Below are positions 45,060 to 54,529 of a stretch of 64,000 nucleotides of DNA, piece by piece (the first letter of the stretch is position 1; each line of letters starts with the position of its first letter). The notes under the pieces are model-generated. The model saw only the letters and a program-made list of their open reading frames with translations. It did no database searches and was not told the DNA's origin. The stretch lies in contig NZ_JAGYPI010000002.1 of assembly GCF_018343615.1 (NCBI RefSeq), positions 639,562 through 703,561 of the forward strand. The letters are read 5' to 3'. The translations under genes were made by a program, and so were the position numbers. This DNA is from Bacillus sp. FJAT-49736 (GTDB lineage: Bacteria; Bacillota; Bacilli; Bacillales; Bacillaceae_C).

Positions 45060-45677
45060 ATGCGGGATATCAATACGGATTTACGGGTCATACGTACAAA
45101 AGAATCTATCCGGGAAGCATTGATAGAATTGATAGAAGAAAAAGGTTTTGAAGCAATTACCGTTAAAGACCTAACAACTAGGGCAAAAATCAACCGAGGA
45201 ACCTTTTATACCCATTATCAGGATAAATATGATTTAATGACCAAATGTGAGGAGGAATTTATGCAAGAAATGGCGGACAGGATCATAAAGAACGTTCCTA
45301 ATATTATTGCGGAATTAGGAACAAATCCTCCAACTACTGCACCTTTTACTATCCTTATTTCCATTTTTGAGTATCTAGACAAAAATAGAGGGTTTATGAA
45401 AGCCGTTTTGGGCCCAAAAGGAGATTTATCATTCCAAACAAAATTGAAAAAGTTTATATGGAAAAATCTATTTAATAGTAATAAAACTCCCTTTATTAAG
45501 CAGGAAGATTTCCTGGTTCCAGCGGAATACCTCGTTTCCTATATTGCTTCGGCACATATCGGAGTTATTCAGCAATGGCTGAATAGTGATAGAGAGGAAT
45601 CTCCAGAAGAGATGGCTCGTATTTTATCCACGATTACAATGAATGGTCCTTTCTTTGCGGCAGGCTTGAAAAAGTAA
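45060..45677 (+). CDS. TetR-family regulator of the ABC/YhgE exporter
   Basis: 205 residues from ATG 45060 (GGAGGAA 6 nt upstream); earlier in-frame codons overlap the RBS. HTH: ITVKDLTTRAKINRGTFYTHYQDKYDL. C-terminal TetR_C-type domain. Divergent from the export operon, with palindromes between them. Confidence 0.9.
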   Translation: MRDINTDLRVIRTKESIREALIELIEEKGFEAITVKDLTTRAKINRGTFYTHYQDKYDLMTKCEEEFMQEMADRIIKNVPNIIAELGTNPPTTAPFTILISIFEYLDKNRGFMKAVLGPKGDLSFQTKLKKFIWKNLFNSNKTPFIKQEDFLVPAEYLVSYIASAHIGVIQQWLNSDREESPEEMARILSTITMNGPFFAAGLKK

Positions 45678-46051
45678 ATGGAGGAAATGGGGCTTTCCCG
45701 CGGATTTACAACGTTAAGGTAATTTCAATATTTATAAGCCTAATTTCTAGGAGTTGAATGGAGAAATTAGGCTAGTTCATCCAATTATAGAATAGGATGA
45801 CTCGTATTTTTAAAATAATCTATAATTATTTAAACGACTTTATTGTCAATAAAACAACTTTTTTGTCACTTAATATTATTGCTAATAGGATTTATTTTTC
45901 TTATTAAAGAAAAGTTGCATTCTTTATGAAGAAAAATCTGTTAAAACGTATATAAAAGTTATTCTGGGTGTTCCATAGTTGATTAAGTGCAATTTCTATC
46001 TTGTTAAATTTCAGTTAATGCCTGTAATTTTTGTTTGATTTCTTAAATATT
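45678..46051. other. gap between TetR and the germination operon
   Basis: 374 nt, no gene. A perfect 12-bp stem AGCCTAATTTCT / AGAAATTAGGCT (45737-45773) follows the tetR gene, likely its terminator though without a T run. Confidence 0.5.
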
Positions 46052-46276
46052 TTATTTAAGCATCTTCCCTAGCGGGTAAAAGATGGAACTAATCAATTGA
46101 GTTGGACCCGGAATTTCTGGAAAGTAAAGAAGTAAGATTGCTAGTAGCAAGCTCATTGCTGTTAAGGCTACAAGCATTCTTTTTTCTTTCTTTTGATTAG
46201 GATATAACTTCCGCCATTCAATTAAGAGGATCAGAAAAACTAATATGGATATCCCTATAAGCTCAAATATCTTCAT
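46052..46276 (-). CDS. two-helix germinant-receptor D-type subunit
   Basis: 74 residues, ATG 46276 after AAAGGAG. Two membrane helices (about 5-19 and 33-52) with a basic loop. It is the last gene of a gerBAC-type operon, 19 nt after the GerC-like gene; small two-helix D-subunit genes accompany some Bacillus germinant receptors. Assignment rests on context. Confidence 0.7.
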   Translation of the reverse strand: MKIFELIGISILVFLILLIEWRKLYPNQKKEKRMLVALTAMSLLLAILLLYFPEIPGPTQLISSIFYPLGKMLK

Positions 46277-46295
46277 TTATTTGCTCCTTTTCCTT

Positions 46296-47468
46296 TCACT
46301 CTATAGTAGAGGTCGACAACCCAGGCTCGAGTACATGTACCTTAACATTAGTTTCTACATGGATATCTGGAAGAACAACTTCCCAGTGATCTTTTACTTT
46401 TTCCCATTCTTTTGGGTATTTACGATGAAAAGCTGTAGCAAATCCAAAGGTATCCACCTTCATTCCATCCTTTACTTCCTTAAGGGCTTTCTCTATGGAA
46501 TTAGAAACGTCTTTTCCTATATAATTTTCTACTCTCTTTGTATTTTTCTTACTCATAATATTTATTTTGCTTCCATTTTGAACAATCATCCCTTCCTTTG
46601 ATATATATATAGCGACACTCCATTTTCCATTTTCAATTTTTGGAATCAGCTTTGTCTTTGTTCTTTTCAAATATAGTGAAATGGTTTGCCCTTTTTTGGG
46701 ATATCCTGTTATTTCAGGTAATTCATTTTGATTTCTTACCCATAATAATCCTTTTGATTCAACTTCATTAATTCTCCCGATCATTTTATCTCTCATAAAA
46801 ATAGCAGTACCACCAATGATGGGAGAGACATTCATTTTCCTATCATCATTATTTTGATGCTTGATTTTAATAAGTGGTAATAGTGCACCTCCTCCTTCAC
46901 TTGTAACCATCTGTTCAAAATCTTTCACTGTAATATTTGCACCAACATGCATTTCCGACATCTTTCGTAGTACATCTCCTACATATCTTTCTAATGAAGG
47001 TGATAGCTGTAAAATGTCAGATGCCTTTCCATCACTGACATATAAACGAGAATCCTCGCGAGGCTCTGGATGACGGTCTATGAAGTCAATTTGTCTCTCT
47101 AGGTTCCCTGTTTCAGAGAGGGATTTGCCAAAGATATATGTTTTACAATGTCCCCAAAAAAGTCTACGGGAATATTCCCGTTGAAGATTGGATGCAGCAT
47201 CAGCCATGTTTGTTCCAACAGCTGATTTGATATCTACTTGGGCCTTACCAGAACTACTTTGTTGCCCACCACCTTGTGATTGAGGAAGGAAGACTTGAAC
47301 AGTTAATTTAATTTTATTATTTTTTTCTTTATCGATGCCTGCTCCTACAATAATAGCTAATTGATTTAGTTCCTTATTATCCCAGCAACCAGTTAGCAAA
47401 AGACACTGTGAAAGAACAAGAAAGAAGGCAAGAATAGCTTTCATTATTCGAAACAAAGTATAGTTCAT
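46296..47468 (-). CDS. Ger(x)C family germinant-receptor lipoprotein
   Basis: 390 residues, ATG 47468 after AAGGGA. Signal peptide ending LLLTGC with lipidated C28 followed by WDNKELNQLAIIVGAGID, the hallmark of GerC. Three alpha/beta subdomains of the GerC fold follow. Located on the outer side of the inner spore membrane, part of a receptor with the GerA- and GerB-like subunits encoded upstream. Confidence 0.95.
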   Translation of the reverse strand: MNYTLFRIMKAILAFFLVLSQCLLLTGCWDNKELNQLAIIVGAGIDKEKNNKIKLTVQVFLPQSQGGGQQSSSGKAQVDIKSAVGTNMADAASNLQREYSRRLFWGHCKTYIFGKSLSETGNLERQIDFIDRHPEPREDSRLYVSDGKASDILQLSPSLERYVGDVLRKMSEMHVGANITVKDFEQMVTSEGGGALLPLIKIKHQNNDDRKMNVSPIIGGTAIFMRDKMIGRINEVESKGLLWVRNQNELPEITGYPKKGQTISLYLKRTKTKLIPKIENGKWSVAIYISKEGMIVQNGSKINIMSKKNTKRVENYIGKDVSNSIEKALKEVKDGMKVDTFGFATAFHRKYPKEWEKVKDHWEVVLPDIHVETNVKVHVLEPGLSTSTIE

Positions 47469-47507
47469 TCTTTCAAGTCCCTTCCTTTAATTTTCAGCAT
47501 TCTTCAT

Positions 47508-49046
47508 CTATTTTTTCGGTTTTGGTTGCTGATTGGGAGCCTGTCTGTACCTATTAAATCTTCCAGTTAAATGTGGTCTTGTATTTAACATCCACCAAGG
47601 AGAACGTATAAAAGAATCCTTCATTTCTGGTCCTATTGTTGGGGCTAATGGTGAAAGATATGGTACTCCGAAAGAGCGTAATTTACATAAATGGATGACT
47701 ATTGCAATAAAACCAAGCACTAATCCATGTAGACCCATCGTTCCAGCAAGCATCATGATGGGAAAGCGAATCAATCTTAAAGCAATCCCCTCTGAGTAGC
47801 GAGGGACCATAAAAGAAGCAATTCCTGTAATCGCCACAACAATTACCATGAGAGGAGAAACAAGTCCTGCTTGAACAGCAGCTTGCCCGATAACTAATGC
47901 CCCGACAATGCTTACTGTAGCTCCGACTTGTTTAGGTAATCGGAGCCCTGCTTCACGAAGTGCTTCGAAAACAATCTCCATTATTAAAGCCTCTATCAAG
48001 GCAGTAAATGGGACACTTTCCCGTAACGATGCCATACTTAATAGCAAGGTTGTAGGTACCATCTCCTGATGGAAACTGGAAACTGCTACATAGAGCGAAG
48101 GTAAAAATACAGAAATCAACATAAAGAAAAGACGCATTATTCTTATAACAGAACTAATTAAATAACGTTGGTAATAGTCATCCGGTGCCTGAAAAAAAGA
48201 AAAAAAGCTTGCAGGAGCAATTAGAACGAAAGGAGTACCATCTACTAATATGACGACACGTCCTTCCAGTAGGTTAGCTGAGGCGACGTCTGGTCGTTCC
48301 GTATCAAGTAACTGCGGAAACGGTGAAAAAACATTATCCTCTATCAATTCCTCGATATATCCGCTTTCCAATACACTGTCGATTTCGACTTTCTGTAGTC
48401 GGTTTTGAACCTCATCTATTAATGACTGATTAGCAATTCCCTCTATATAAGCAATGATTATACTGGTATCAGAATAACTCCCGATATTCATTTTTTTCAT
48501 TTTAAGGTTCGGACTTCTGATTTTTCGCCGAAGCATGGAAATATTGACTCCCAATGTTTCCACAAATCCTTCTCTTGGTCCCCTGATTACGCTTTCGGAT
48601 TCAGGTTCTTCGATGGACCTCTTTTCCCATTTGGCTAGTCCTAATGCTGCTCCTTGATCCTCATGTTCCATTAAAAGGATGGGGTTTCCATTAGAAATGT
48701 TCTTTATACAATCATCATATGTCTTGACAACTCGTATATTGGATAATTGAATCTTTTCACATGTCTCTTGAAGGCTCATCGATTTATCCATTGTTTTAGA
48801 CATTAAAGGAGCAAGGACGCTAGAATCTATTTGTTCTGTATCACATAAGCCATCAATATATACAAGGATGGCTTTTGTTTTTCCGGCAATTAAAAAAGGA
48901 TGATAGATTACATCAATGCAACCCTGATAAATGGATTTTAGAATTTGAAGATTTTTATCCAACTCAGATGACAGAGGAAGATTTCGGTTACTCTTTCCTT
49001 CATAAGGTTGTTGTTTTTGTGGACGTTTTTTAAAAATTCGAAACAA
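47508..49046 (-). CDS. GerA-family spore germination protein
   Basis: 512 residues from TTG 49046 (AAAGGA 9 nt upstream); a TTG at 49055 is only 1 nt from the RBS. Large cytosolic N-terminal domain with YEGIANQSLIDEVQNRLQKV, then about five helices with LPSLYVAVSSFHQEMVPTTL and REAGLRLPKQVGATVSIVGA, conserved in GerAA/GerKA. A-subunit forming the ion channel of the nutrient receptor. Confidence 0.95.
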   Translation of the reverse strand: MFRIFKKRPQKQQPYEGKSNRNLPLSSELDKNLQILKSIYQGCIDVIYHPFLIAGKTKAILVYIDGLCDTEQIDSSVLAPLMSKTMDKSMSLQETCEKIQLSNIRVVKTYDDCIKNISNGNPILLMEHEDQGAALGLAKWEKRSIEEPESESVIRGPREGFVETLGVNISMLRRKIRSPNLKMKKMNIGSYSDTSIIIAYIEGIANQSLIDEVQNRLQKVEIDSVLESGYIEELIEDNVFSPFPQLLDTERPDVASANLLEGRVVILVDGTPFVLIAPASFFSFFQAPDDYYQRYLISSVIRIMRLFFMLISVFLPSLYVAVSSFHQEMVPTTLLLSMASLRESVPFTALIEALIMEIVFEALREAGLRLPKQVGATVSIVGALVIGQAAVQAGLVSPLMVIVVAITGIASFMVPRYSEGIALRLIRFPIMMLAGTMGLHGLVLGFIAIVIHLCKLRSFGVPYLSPLAPTIGPEMKDSFIRSPWWMLNTRPHLTGRFNRYRQAPNQQPKPKK

Positions 49047-49183
49047 GTTGAACAAGTCCTTTCTGTTAGCGAATTTCCTATTTACTAAAACATCATTTTT
49101 TATTAGACTGATTGATTTTCAATCAAAAAAGTTCAAACGGAAAAGGAAGGTTATTAGATAAAATATCTGAAAAACAACCTTTT

Positions 49184-50302
49184 CTAATAATTTGATATAC
49201 GGGGAGGCTCTTTCTTCATAGTATTTCTTGTCCGTATCTTAGCAACAATCAATAATATTGTTGGTAGTACAGTGAACATAAATGGAACATAAAACGGGAA
49301 TATAATCTTTGAAAATTCGAACTGTTCCTGCAAATTAGGGAATTCCCAAATAGCAAATAGAGATATTAATAAACCGAATGGTAAAACGATTGGTTTGAAG
49401 TCTGAAAGGTTCAACCATTGTGCGGTACCCAAAACTAATGCATAAAAGAAGACTGTAATTTTGATATACGCGCCTAAAATCCAAATAGTGATAATTCCCG
49501 CTTCTAAATGTTCAAAAAAATCAGAAAGACTGATAATCCGTACAGCCTTGAAAACAGGAAAAGTGTAACTAGCTGTCATCTCTCCAAATAGGAAAGTAGT
49601 CAGTAAATTTAAACTAACAAGACTAAGCATAACCGCAAATACTGAGATAAAACTCCATTTCAATCCTTTTTCAGGATCTTTTAAAAATGGGAGAAACATA
49701 GATATAAGGAATACCTCACTAAACCAAGCCTGCGGGGCAGCAGAACCTTGAAGCAAAGGGAACAAACCATGTTCCAAGATCGGTAGAACATTCTTTGGAT
49801 CCAAGTCTTTAAGAAGCATGATTGTAAATATCGGTATAGGGAGAATGAAAATAGGAATGAATAGTTGGGAAGCTCTCCCAAGCACCTCCACTCCTCCAGT
49901 TATAGCGAGAGATGCCATAATAACAACGCTTCCTATAATAGCAATCATTGGGGTTTTTGGTAAAAGGGAAATTCCAATGAAAAAGGAATACTCCTTTAAA
50001 ATGAACCCACACATGTACAAGAAAAAGAACAGGTACAATAATCCAAGTATCTTACTTAGAAAGGACCCAATAATATGTTTACTATATTGAATAAGCGATT
50101 CATTTGGATACATCTTATGTAATTTATAAAGGATATAAGCAGTAAAAAATCCATTTAAGGAACCTAAAATGGGTGCTACCCAACTATCGCGTCCCACATA
50201 TTGACCTGTAATTTCTGGAACCATTAGAACAGCTGTGGCGTAAATCGTTGGATATATCATCAGTGCCATTTGATAGGCTGTAATCTTCCCTTTATCATGC
50301 AT
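49184..50302 (-). CDS. GerB-family germinant-receptor permease subunit
   Basis: 372 residues, ATG 50302. Ten membrane helices of the APC superfamily, with VPEITGQYVGRDSWVAPILG near the N-terminus as in GerAB/GerKB. The B-subunit binds the germinant amino acid or sugar. First gene of the operon, in the order B-A-C-D, with a sigma-G-like promoter directly upstream. Confidence 0.94.
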   Translation of the reverse strand: MHDKGKITAYQMALMIYPTIYATAVLMVPEITGQYVGRDSWVAPILGSLNGFFTAYILYKLHKMYPNESLIQYSKHIIGSFLSKILGLLYLFFFLYMCGFILKEYSFFIGISLLPKTPMIAIIGSVVIMASLAITGGVEVLGRASQLFIPIFILPIPIFTIMLLKDLDPKNVLPILEHGLFPLLQGSAAPQAWFSEVFLISMFLPFLKDPEKGLKWSFISVFAVMLSLVSLNLLTTFLFGEMTASYTFPVFKAVRIISLSDFFEHLEAGIITIWILGAYIKITVFFYALVLGTAQWLNLSDFKPIVLPFGLLISLFAIWEFPNLQEQFEFSKIIFPFYVPFMFTVLPTILLIVAKIRTRNTMKKEPPRISNY

Positions 50303-50330
50303 AATTCTTACCTCATTATTTATTTTTATC

Positions 50331-50360
50331 TAGTATCTCTTTAAATAAATAAAAAATGCA
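50331..50360 (-). promoter_or_regulatory. sigma-G-like promoter of the germination operon
   Basis: On the minus strand TGCATT, a 17-nt spacer and GATACTA, close to the forespore sigma-G consensus (TGAATA-N17/18-CATACTA), 29 nt upstream of the GerB-like start codon. Confidence 0.7.
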
Positions 50361-50428
50361 GGCTGTAGAATCTTAATTAGATAAAAATAACAAGGATAAA
50401 AAAATAATAAAACGTTTGAAAAGCCTTC

Positions 50429-50492
50429 TGAAGCGAATCATCACCGCCACCATGTAAAAGGTGTCGACCAACCGGCTCCAGGTTCAAAATAA
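50429..50492 (+). pseudogene. duplicated 3' fragment of ymaF
   Basis: Codes for the last 18 or so ymaF residues (HHRHHVKGVDQPAPGSK-like) with few changes from 41255-41318. No upstream part of the gene, start or RBS. The copied ymaF terminator follows. Confidence 0.9.
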
Positions 50493-50504
50493 AAACAATA
50501 AAAA

Positions 50505-50544
50505 TGGATGAAGTCCTGATTAAAAAGGACTTCATCCATTTTTT
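50505..50544 (+). terminator. duplicated ymaF terminator
   Basis: TGGATGAAGTCCT / AGGACTTCATCCA stem with a T run, near-identical to 41331-41368. Confidence 0.85.
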
Positions 50545-50588
50545 ACAAAATCCCCACTCCAAAGGGGAATTCCCCTCATCGTTCTTCC

Positions 50589-50710
50589 ATCATTTTCGCA
50601 TCTTTTCCATAACCTTTAATCCTGTGGCTTGTGGAACATCTTTTGTTTCTTCAACATGTGCTTTACAAGCAAGAACGCCTTTAATGATTGGCTGAGGGCT
50701 AATTCCTGTA
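50589..50710 (-). pseudogene. C-terminal fragment of an unidentified protein
   Basis: The minus strand reads TGISPQPIIKGVLACKAHVE then ETKDVPQATGLKVMEKMRK and a stop, without a start. Looks like the tail of a lost gene next to the ymaF-fragment junction. Family not recognised. Confidence 0.5.
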
Positions 50711-50724
50711 CTTTTAATACTAAA

Positions 50725-51141
50725 TTATGTTAATTTATTTGTTCTCTTTTGGAAAATTAGTTGATTAATTGATAATAAATTGCTACCGGTGATTGTAAGA
50801 TATATTGCAATTGCCATGAATCCTAGATCCAATTCATAACCTGCCATTTGCCCATTTCCTAATAATCCAACTGAAAGTTTTGCAGTTAATATTGCCCCAA
50901 TCATTTGTAAAACAAATAAAGCAGAAATAATTTTTGTTCCCAATCCAATAATTAAAGCGACACCACCGATAATCTCCAGTAAAGCAACCCCATATGCCCC
51001 AAATCCTGGCAATCCAATACTGTTAAACCAATCTACAATATTTTCAATTCCACCTTGAAATTTGACGAACCCATGAATAAAAAATAATGATCCCAATGTT
51101 ACTCGTAAAATAAGTGCACCAATTTCGGTTTTTAAGTTCAT
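50725..51141 (-). CDS. DoxX-family membrane protein
   Basis: 138 residues from ATG 51141, after AGGGGG. Four helices with LILRVTLGSLFFIHGFVKFQ and GVALLEIIGGVALIIGLGTK, as in DoxX/MhqP-type quinone- or thiol-linked oxidoreductase subunits. Last gene of an aromatic catabolism-like operon; such DoxX proteins often accompany quinone or catechol stress genes in Bacillus. Confidence 0.88.
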   Translation of the reverse strand: MNLKTEIGALILRVTLGSLFFIHGFVKFQGGIENIVDWFNSIGLPGFGAYGVALLEIIGGVALIIGLGTKIISALFVLQMIGAILTAKLSVGLLGNGQMAGYELDLGFMAIAIYLTITGSNLLSINQLIFQKRTNKLT

Positions 51142-51171
51142 AACTATTCCCCCTAATAAATGTTTAGTCAC

Positions 51172-51366
51172 TTAATTATTTCGTCTACTACTAATTGGCA
51201 TACCAGCTACTCCCCAATTCTCTTGGGGAACTTCATTTAATAATACTCGGATTGTTTCAGGTGAATTGCCAAGCGTCCTGCTAATCGCTTCCGTAATCTC
51301 TGAAATCAATTTCCGTTTTAATTCTTTTGATCTACCTTCAAGCAAGTGAACTTGTACAATCGGCAT
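51172..51366 (-). CDS. 4-oxalocrotonate tautomerase-family enzyme
   Basis: 64 residues from ATG 51366 after GGAGGG; after removal of Met the N-terminus is the catalytic Pro (MPIVQVHLLEGRSKELKRKL). Matches 4-OT in length (about 62 aa) and in the conserved ISRTLGNSPETIRVLLNEV with the active-site Arg. Isomerises 2-hydroxymuconate-type ring-cleavage products. Confidence 0.93.
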   Translation of the reverse strand: MPIVQVHLLEGRSKELKRKLISEITEAISRTLGNSPETIRVLLNEVPQENWGVAGMPISSRRNN

Positions 51367-51386
51367 TATTAGTCCCTCCGCAAACA

Positions 51387-52157
51387 TTATCTAGCGATTA
51401 AATCAATGGTACCTATTTGGCCAAAATCAACCTGAATGGAATCCCCGCTAAAAAATTGAACTGCATCCGTTATTCCACCGGTTAATACAATCATCCCCGG
51501 TTCGATACATAGACCCGATGAATCTAACATTTTAACCAATTCAACCACCGAACGTACAGGATGTCCCATAACAGCTGACCCTATCCCTTCTTGAACCACA
51601 CGGTCATTCAATCTAATTTTGACCATAAGGTTTTCCCATTGAAATTGAGCTGGAGCATATTTGCTTTCCTTAATAAAAAACCTTGAACTAGAGGCATTAT
51701 CAGCAACTACGTCAATTAGGTTAAATAAAAAATCCTTATAGCGGCTATCAATAACCTCTACTGCCGGCATGATGCACTCAGTAGCCCGCCAAACATCTTT
51801 CTCAGAGATATTCATTCCCTCGAGTTTTTCTTTAAATAAAAATGCAAATTCAGGCTCAACCCGAGGATGAATTAATCCATCTAAAGAAAGCTCCCCATCG
51901 GAGATTTTCATTGACCTCAGTAATCTTCCGTATATGGGCTGATGGAGTCCAATGGAACGTTGTTTCGCAACACTTGTCAGACCCATTTTCCAACCGACAA
52001 ATTGGTCCCCTTCATGTAATGCCTTTTCTATGTTTATTTCTTGAATTTTATAAGCATCTTCTAAAGTAATACTAGGTTTCTTGGGAAAGATTCTATCCAT
52101 TGCCACAGCATCCTTTTGGTGGCGATAGATCTCATCCGCAATATCTTTTAGATCCAT
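51387..52157 (-). CDS. 2-keto-4-pentenoate hydratase / 4-oxalocrotonate decarboxylase
   Basis: 256 residues from ATG 52157, just after AAAGGTGAGG. MhpD/DmpE/DmpH fold: VGWKMGLTSVAKQRSIGLHQ, HPRVEPEFAFLF and metal-binding residues, with VLTGGITDAV near the end. Overlaps the stop of the dioxygenase gene, so translationally coupled. Whether it hydrates or decarboxylates cannot be told from sequence. Confidence 0.9.
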   Translation of the reverse strand: MDLKDIADEIYRHQKDAVAMDRIFPKKPSITLEDAYKIQEINIEKALHEGDQFVGWKMGLTSVAKQRSIGLHQPIYGRLLRSMKISDGELSLDGLIHPRVEPEFAFLFKEKLEGMNISEKDVWRATECIMPAVEVIDSRYKDFLFNLIDVVADNASSSRFFIKESKYAPAQFQWENLMVKIRLNDRVVQEGIGSAVMGHPVRSVVELVKMLDSSGLCIEPGMIVLTGGITDAVQFFSGDSIQVDFGQIGTIDLIAR

Positions 52158-52170
52158 GTCCTCACCTTTT

Positions 52171-52950
52171 TCAACCAAATTGCCATACGCTGTGGCTTAG
52201 ATTCCCGTATCGATAACTACGATGGAGCCGTTTCGCTTGACGGTCATTATCTGCTGCACCCATCGCATAAAAGATTGGAACAAAATGCTCATTCCCATAC
52301 GGGGGTACCGCTATAGATGCATGGGGAGCAATCGAATCAAAGTTAAATAAAGATTTTAAATCCCAACTTTTAAGGTTTACTGATAGCCAATCATCAAATT
52401 CGAGTGCCCACGAATCAATCTCTCCGTTGTCAGCCCATTTTACGGCTCCTAAATTATGAACAGTTCCCCCACTAGCAATGATTAAAATATCCTTTTCTCT
52501 TAGTTCCGATAATGTTTTTCCTACCTTATATTGTTCTTCAGGCTTAAGATTTGGATTCACTGACATAGCAATAACCGGAATATCCGCATTGGGATAAAGT
52601 AAGCGAAGTACGACCCATGCCCCGTGATCCAAACCGCGAGTTTTGTCATTCTCAAAAGAAATACCATTTTTAGTGAATAGGTCCCCTATTTCATTCGAAA
52701 TGTCTTGACTCCCATGAGCAGGATACTTGATCGTGTATAAAGATGGATTAAATCCACCGAAATCATAAATCGTACTATATTGATCTACTTGACTCACCTG
52801 TTGAACCCTTGACTCCCAATGGGCCGAAAACAAAACAATAGCTTTTGGTCGATGTATATCTTGTCCTAATTGATTTAGAAATTTTGTATAATCATTATTC
52901 TCAATTGCAAGTAATGGTGCACCATGAGCTATAAATAATGATGGCATCAT
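52171..52950 (-). CDS. class III (LigB/DODA-type) extradiol ring-cleavage dioxygenase
   Basis: 259 residues, ATG 52950 after GGAGG. Conserved His of the LigB/DODA family: SLFIAHGAPLL, VLFSAHWESR, GLDHGAWVVLR and GNEHFVPIFYAMGA, providing metal ligands and acid-base catalysis. Opens catechol-like rings with O2. Together with the hydratase and tautomerase it outlines a meta-cleavage route. Confidence 0.92.
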   Translation of the reverse strand: MMPSLFIAHGAPLLAIENNDYTKFLNQLGQDIHRPKAIVLFSAHWESRVQQVSQVDQYSTIYDFGGFNPSLYTIKYPAHGSQDISNEIGDLFTKNGISFENDKTRGLDHGAWVVLRLLYPNADIPVIAMSVNPNLKPEEQYKVGKTLSELREKDILIIASGGTVHNLGAVKWADNGEIDSWALEFDDWLSVNLKSWDLKSLFNFDSIAPHASIAVPPYGNEHFVPIFYAMGAADNDRQAKRLHRSYRYGNLSHSVWQFG

Positions 52951-52985
52951 CTTTTATTCCTCCATATTTTTGTAGTCTCGATTGT

Positions 52986-53630
52986 TTATCTTTGTAAATC
53001 ATTTAAAATCCAGGTCTGAAAATCTTGAAGATTATTTTCGGATACTGTGTGTCCCTCTGGATATGATTTATAAGTTACCGGAATCCCAAGTTTAGTGTAA
53101 TAATCTACATTTTCATTGCCCCATTCATACGGTAGGACCTGATCATATTCACCATGTGAAACAAAAACTGATAAGTGATTACCTGGGTTGATATTGTATT
53201 CTTTTTTTACAAATTGAGGAATATAACCACTTAGTGCTACTACACCCTTAATTTTGTTTCCAAGAATTAATGACATAGTCATGGAAACAATCGCTCCTTG
53301 ACTAAAGCCCAGCAAGTAGATTTGATTGGAATCTATTGAATAATTTTCTGATGCAAAATCAATAAAGTTGGCTAATTTATCGATTCCCTCATCGAATACT
53401 TCTCGATGTGGTTTTCCATAGCCCTGAATCGTAAAGTAAGCAAATCCGGAGCCTTGAGTCAAATGTCCCCTTACACTAAATATATAGAAATATTCTTCAA
53501 GCCCATCAACGAGTGAAAACATATTGTGTTCATTACTACCAATACCATGCATAACAAACAATGCAGGATACTTTTTCCCAGGAACTAGATTCTTAGGACG
53601 GCGAAGTTCATAAATCATTCCAGCTTCCAT
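52986..53630 (-). CDS. phospholipase/carboxylesterase-type hydrolase
   Basis: 214 residues, ATG 53630 after GGGGG. Nucleophile GFSQGAIVSM, oxyanion FVMHGIGSNEHN, acid in HGEYDQVLPY and His in EGHTVSENN: the YtpA/MhqD-like esterase family. First gene of the catabolic operon; likely hydrolyses an ester substrate or a ring-fission product. Confidence 0.88.
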   Translation of the reverse strand: MEAGMIYELRRPKNLVPGKKYPALFVMHGIGSNEHNMFSLVDGLEEYFYIFSVRGHLTQGSGFAYFTIQGYGKPHREVFDEGIDKLANFIDFASENYSIDSNQIYLLGFSQGAIVSMTMSLILGNKIKGVVALSGYIPQFVKKEYNINPGNHLSVFVSHGEYDQVLPYEWGNENVDYYTKLGIPVTYKSYPEGHTVSENNLQDFQTWILNDLQR

Positions 53631-53790
53631 TTCGAAAAACCCCCGTAATATATTATTTCAGTCTTAAAAAGTTTACCTATATGAATCATTGTTCTATTAC
53701 AAGATACCAAAAGTGAATTTGGAATGTCAATCATTATTATGTTAATATGAAATTAATTTTACTATTGAGATACACATTGGAGTGATAAAC

Positions 53791-54318
53791 ATGGAAATCG
53801 GATCTAAAATACGTGCCATAAGAAATAGAAAAGAAATTACAATTTCGCAAATGTGTGAGGGAACGGGGCTTTCGAAGGGATTTATAAGCAATGTTGAAAA
53901 CAACAACACCTCTCCATCCATAAATACCTTACAAACGATCGCCACTTTCTTAAAAGTCCCTTTACCTTACCTTCTTTTAGAAAAAGATGAACACATGACG
54001 GTAATCAGAAAAAATGAACGGAAAATAACAACCTTCAATGAGTCAAATTTAATGGTGGAGCATTTAGCAACAAGAGGAGGATTAAGCGTTAGATTGGTGG
54101 AATTTCCTCCAGGAGCTTCTACAGGGGAGAAAAATGCACATGAAGGAGAAGAATGCCATTTGGTTCTGAAAGGAAAAATTCTAGCAGAACAAGGAGAAGA
54201 TTCCTATATTTTAGAAGAGGGAGATACGTTCAACTGGTGTGCTAGTGTCCCTCATCACGTTAAAAATATAGGGGATGAAATTGCCAAAGTTTTGATTGCA
54301 GTTTATACCGAAGGATAG
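53791..54318 (+). CDS. XRE-cupin transcriptional regulator
   Basis: 175 residues from ATG 53791 (GGAGTG upstream). N-terminal HTH (EITISQMCEGTGLSKGFISNVENNNTSPS split across 15-45) and a C-terminal cupin with EGEECHLVLKGK and SVPHHVKNIG metal-type His. Divergent from the ring-cleavage operon and probably its regulator, sensing a small-molecule ligand in the cupin. Confidence 0.92.
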   Translation: MEIGSKIRAIRNRKEITISQMCEGTGLSKGFISNVENNNTSPSINTLQTIATFLKVPLPYLLLEKDEHMTVIRKNERKITTFNESNLMVEHLATRGGLSVRLVEFPPGASTGEKNAHEGEECHLVLKGKILAEQGEDSYILEEGDTFNWCASVPHHVKNIGDEIAKVLIAVYTEG

Positions 54319-54529
54319 AAATAACACTAATTAAGGTTTGAAAAACTTATCGTAACCAAAATGAAAGTTTGTAGTAATCCGTCTCTGAAAGATTCATGGA
54401 CGGATTTCTTCTGTTATTGTGGATTCCATAATATTTTTACCATTGCCACAACCAATATCATGGACTCGTAAAAAAAGTCAATTTAAATAAGGAATCAAAA
54501 TTAAACACGAAGGTATAATCCTAATTCCT

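Noticed and set aside
50504-50695. 63-aa + frame
   Set aside because: Starts inside the duplicated terminator and is antisense to the gene fragment.
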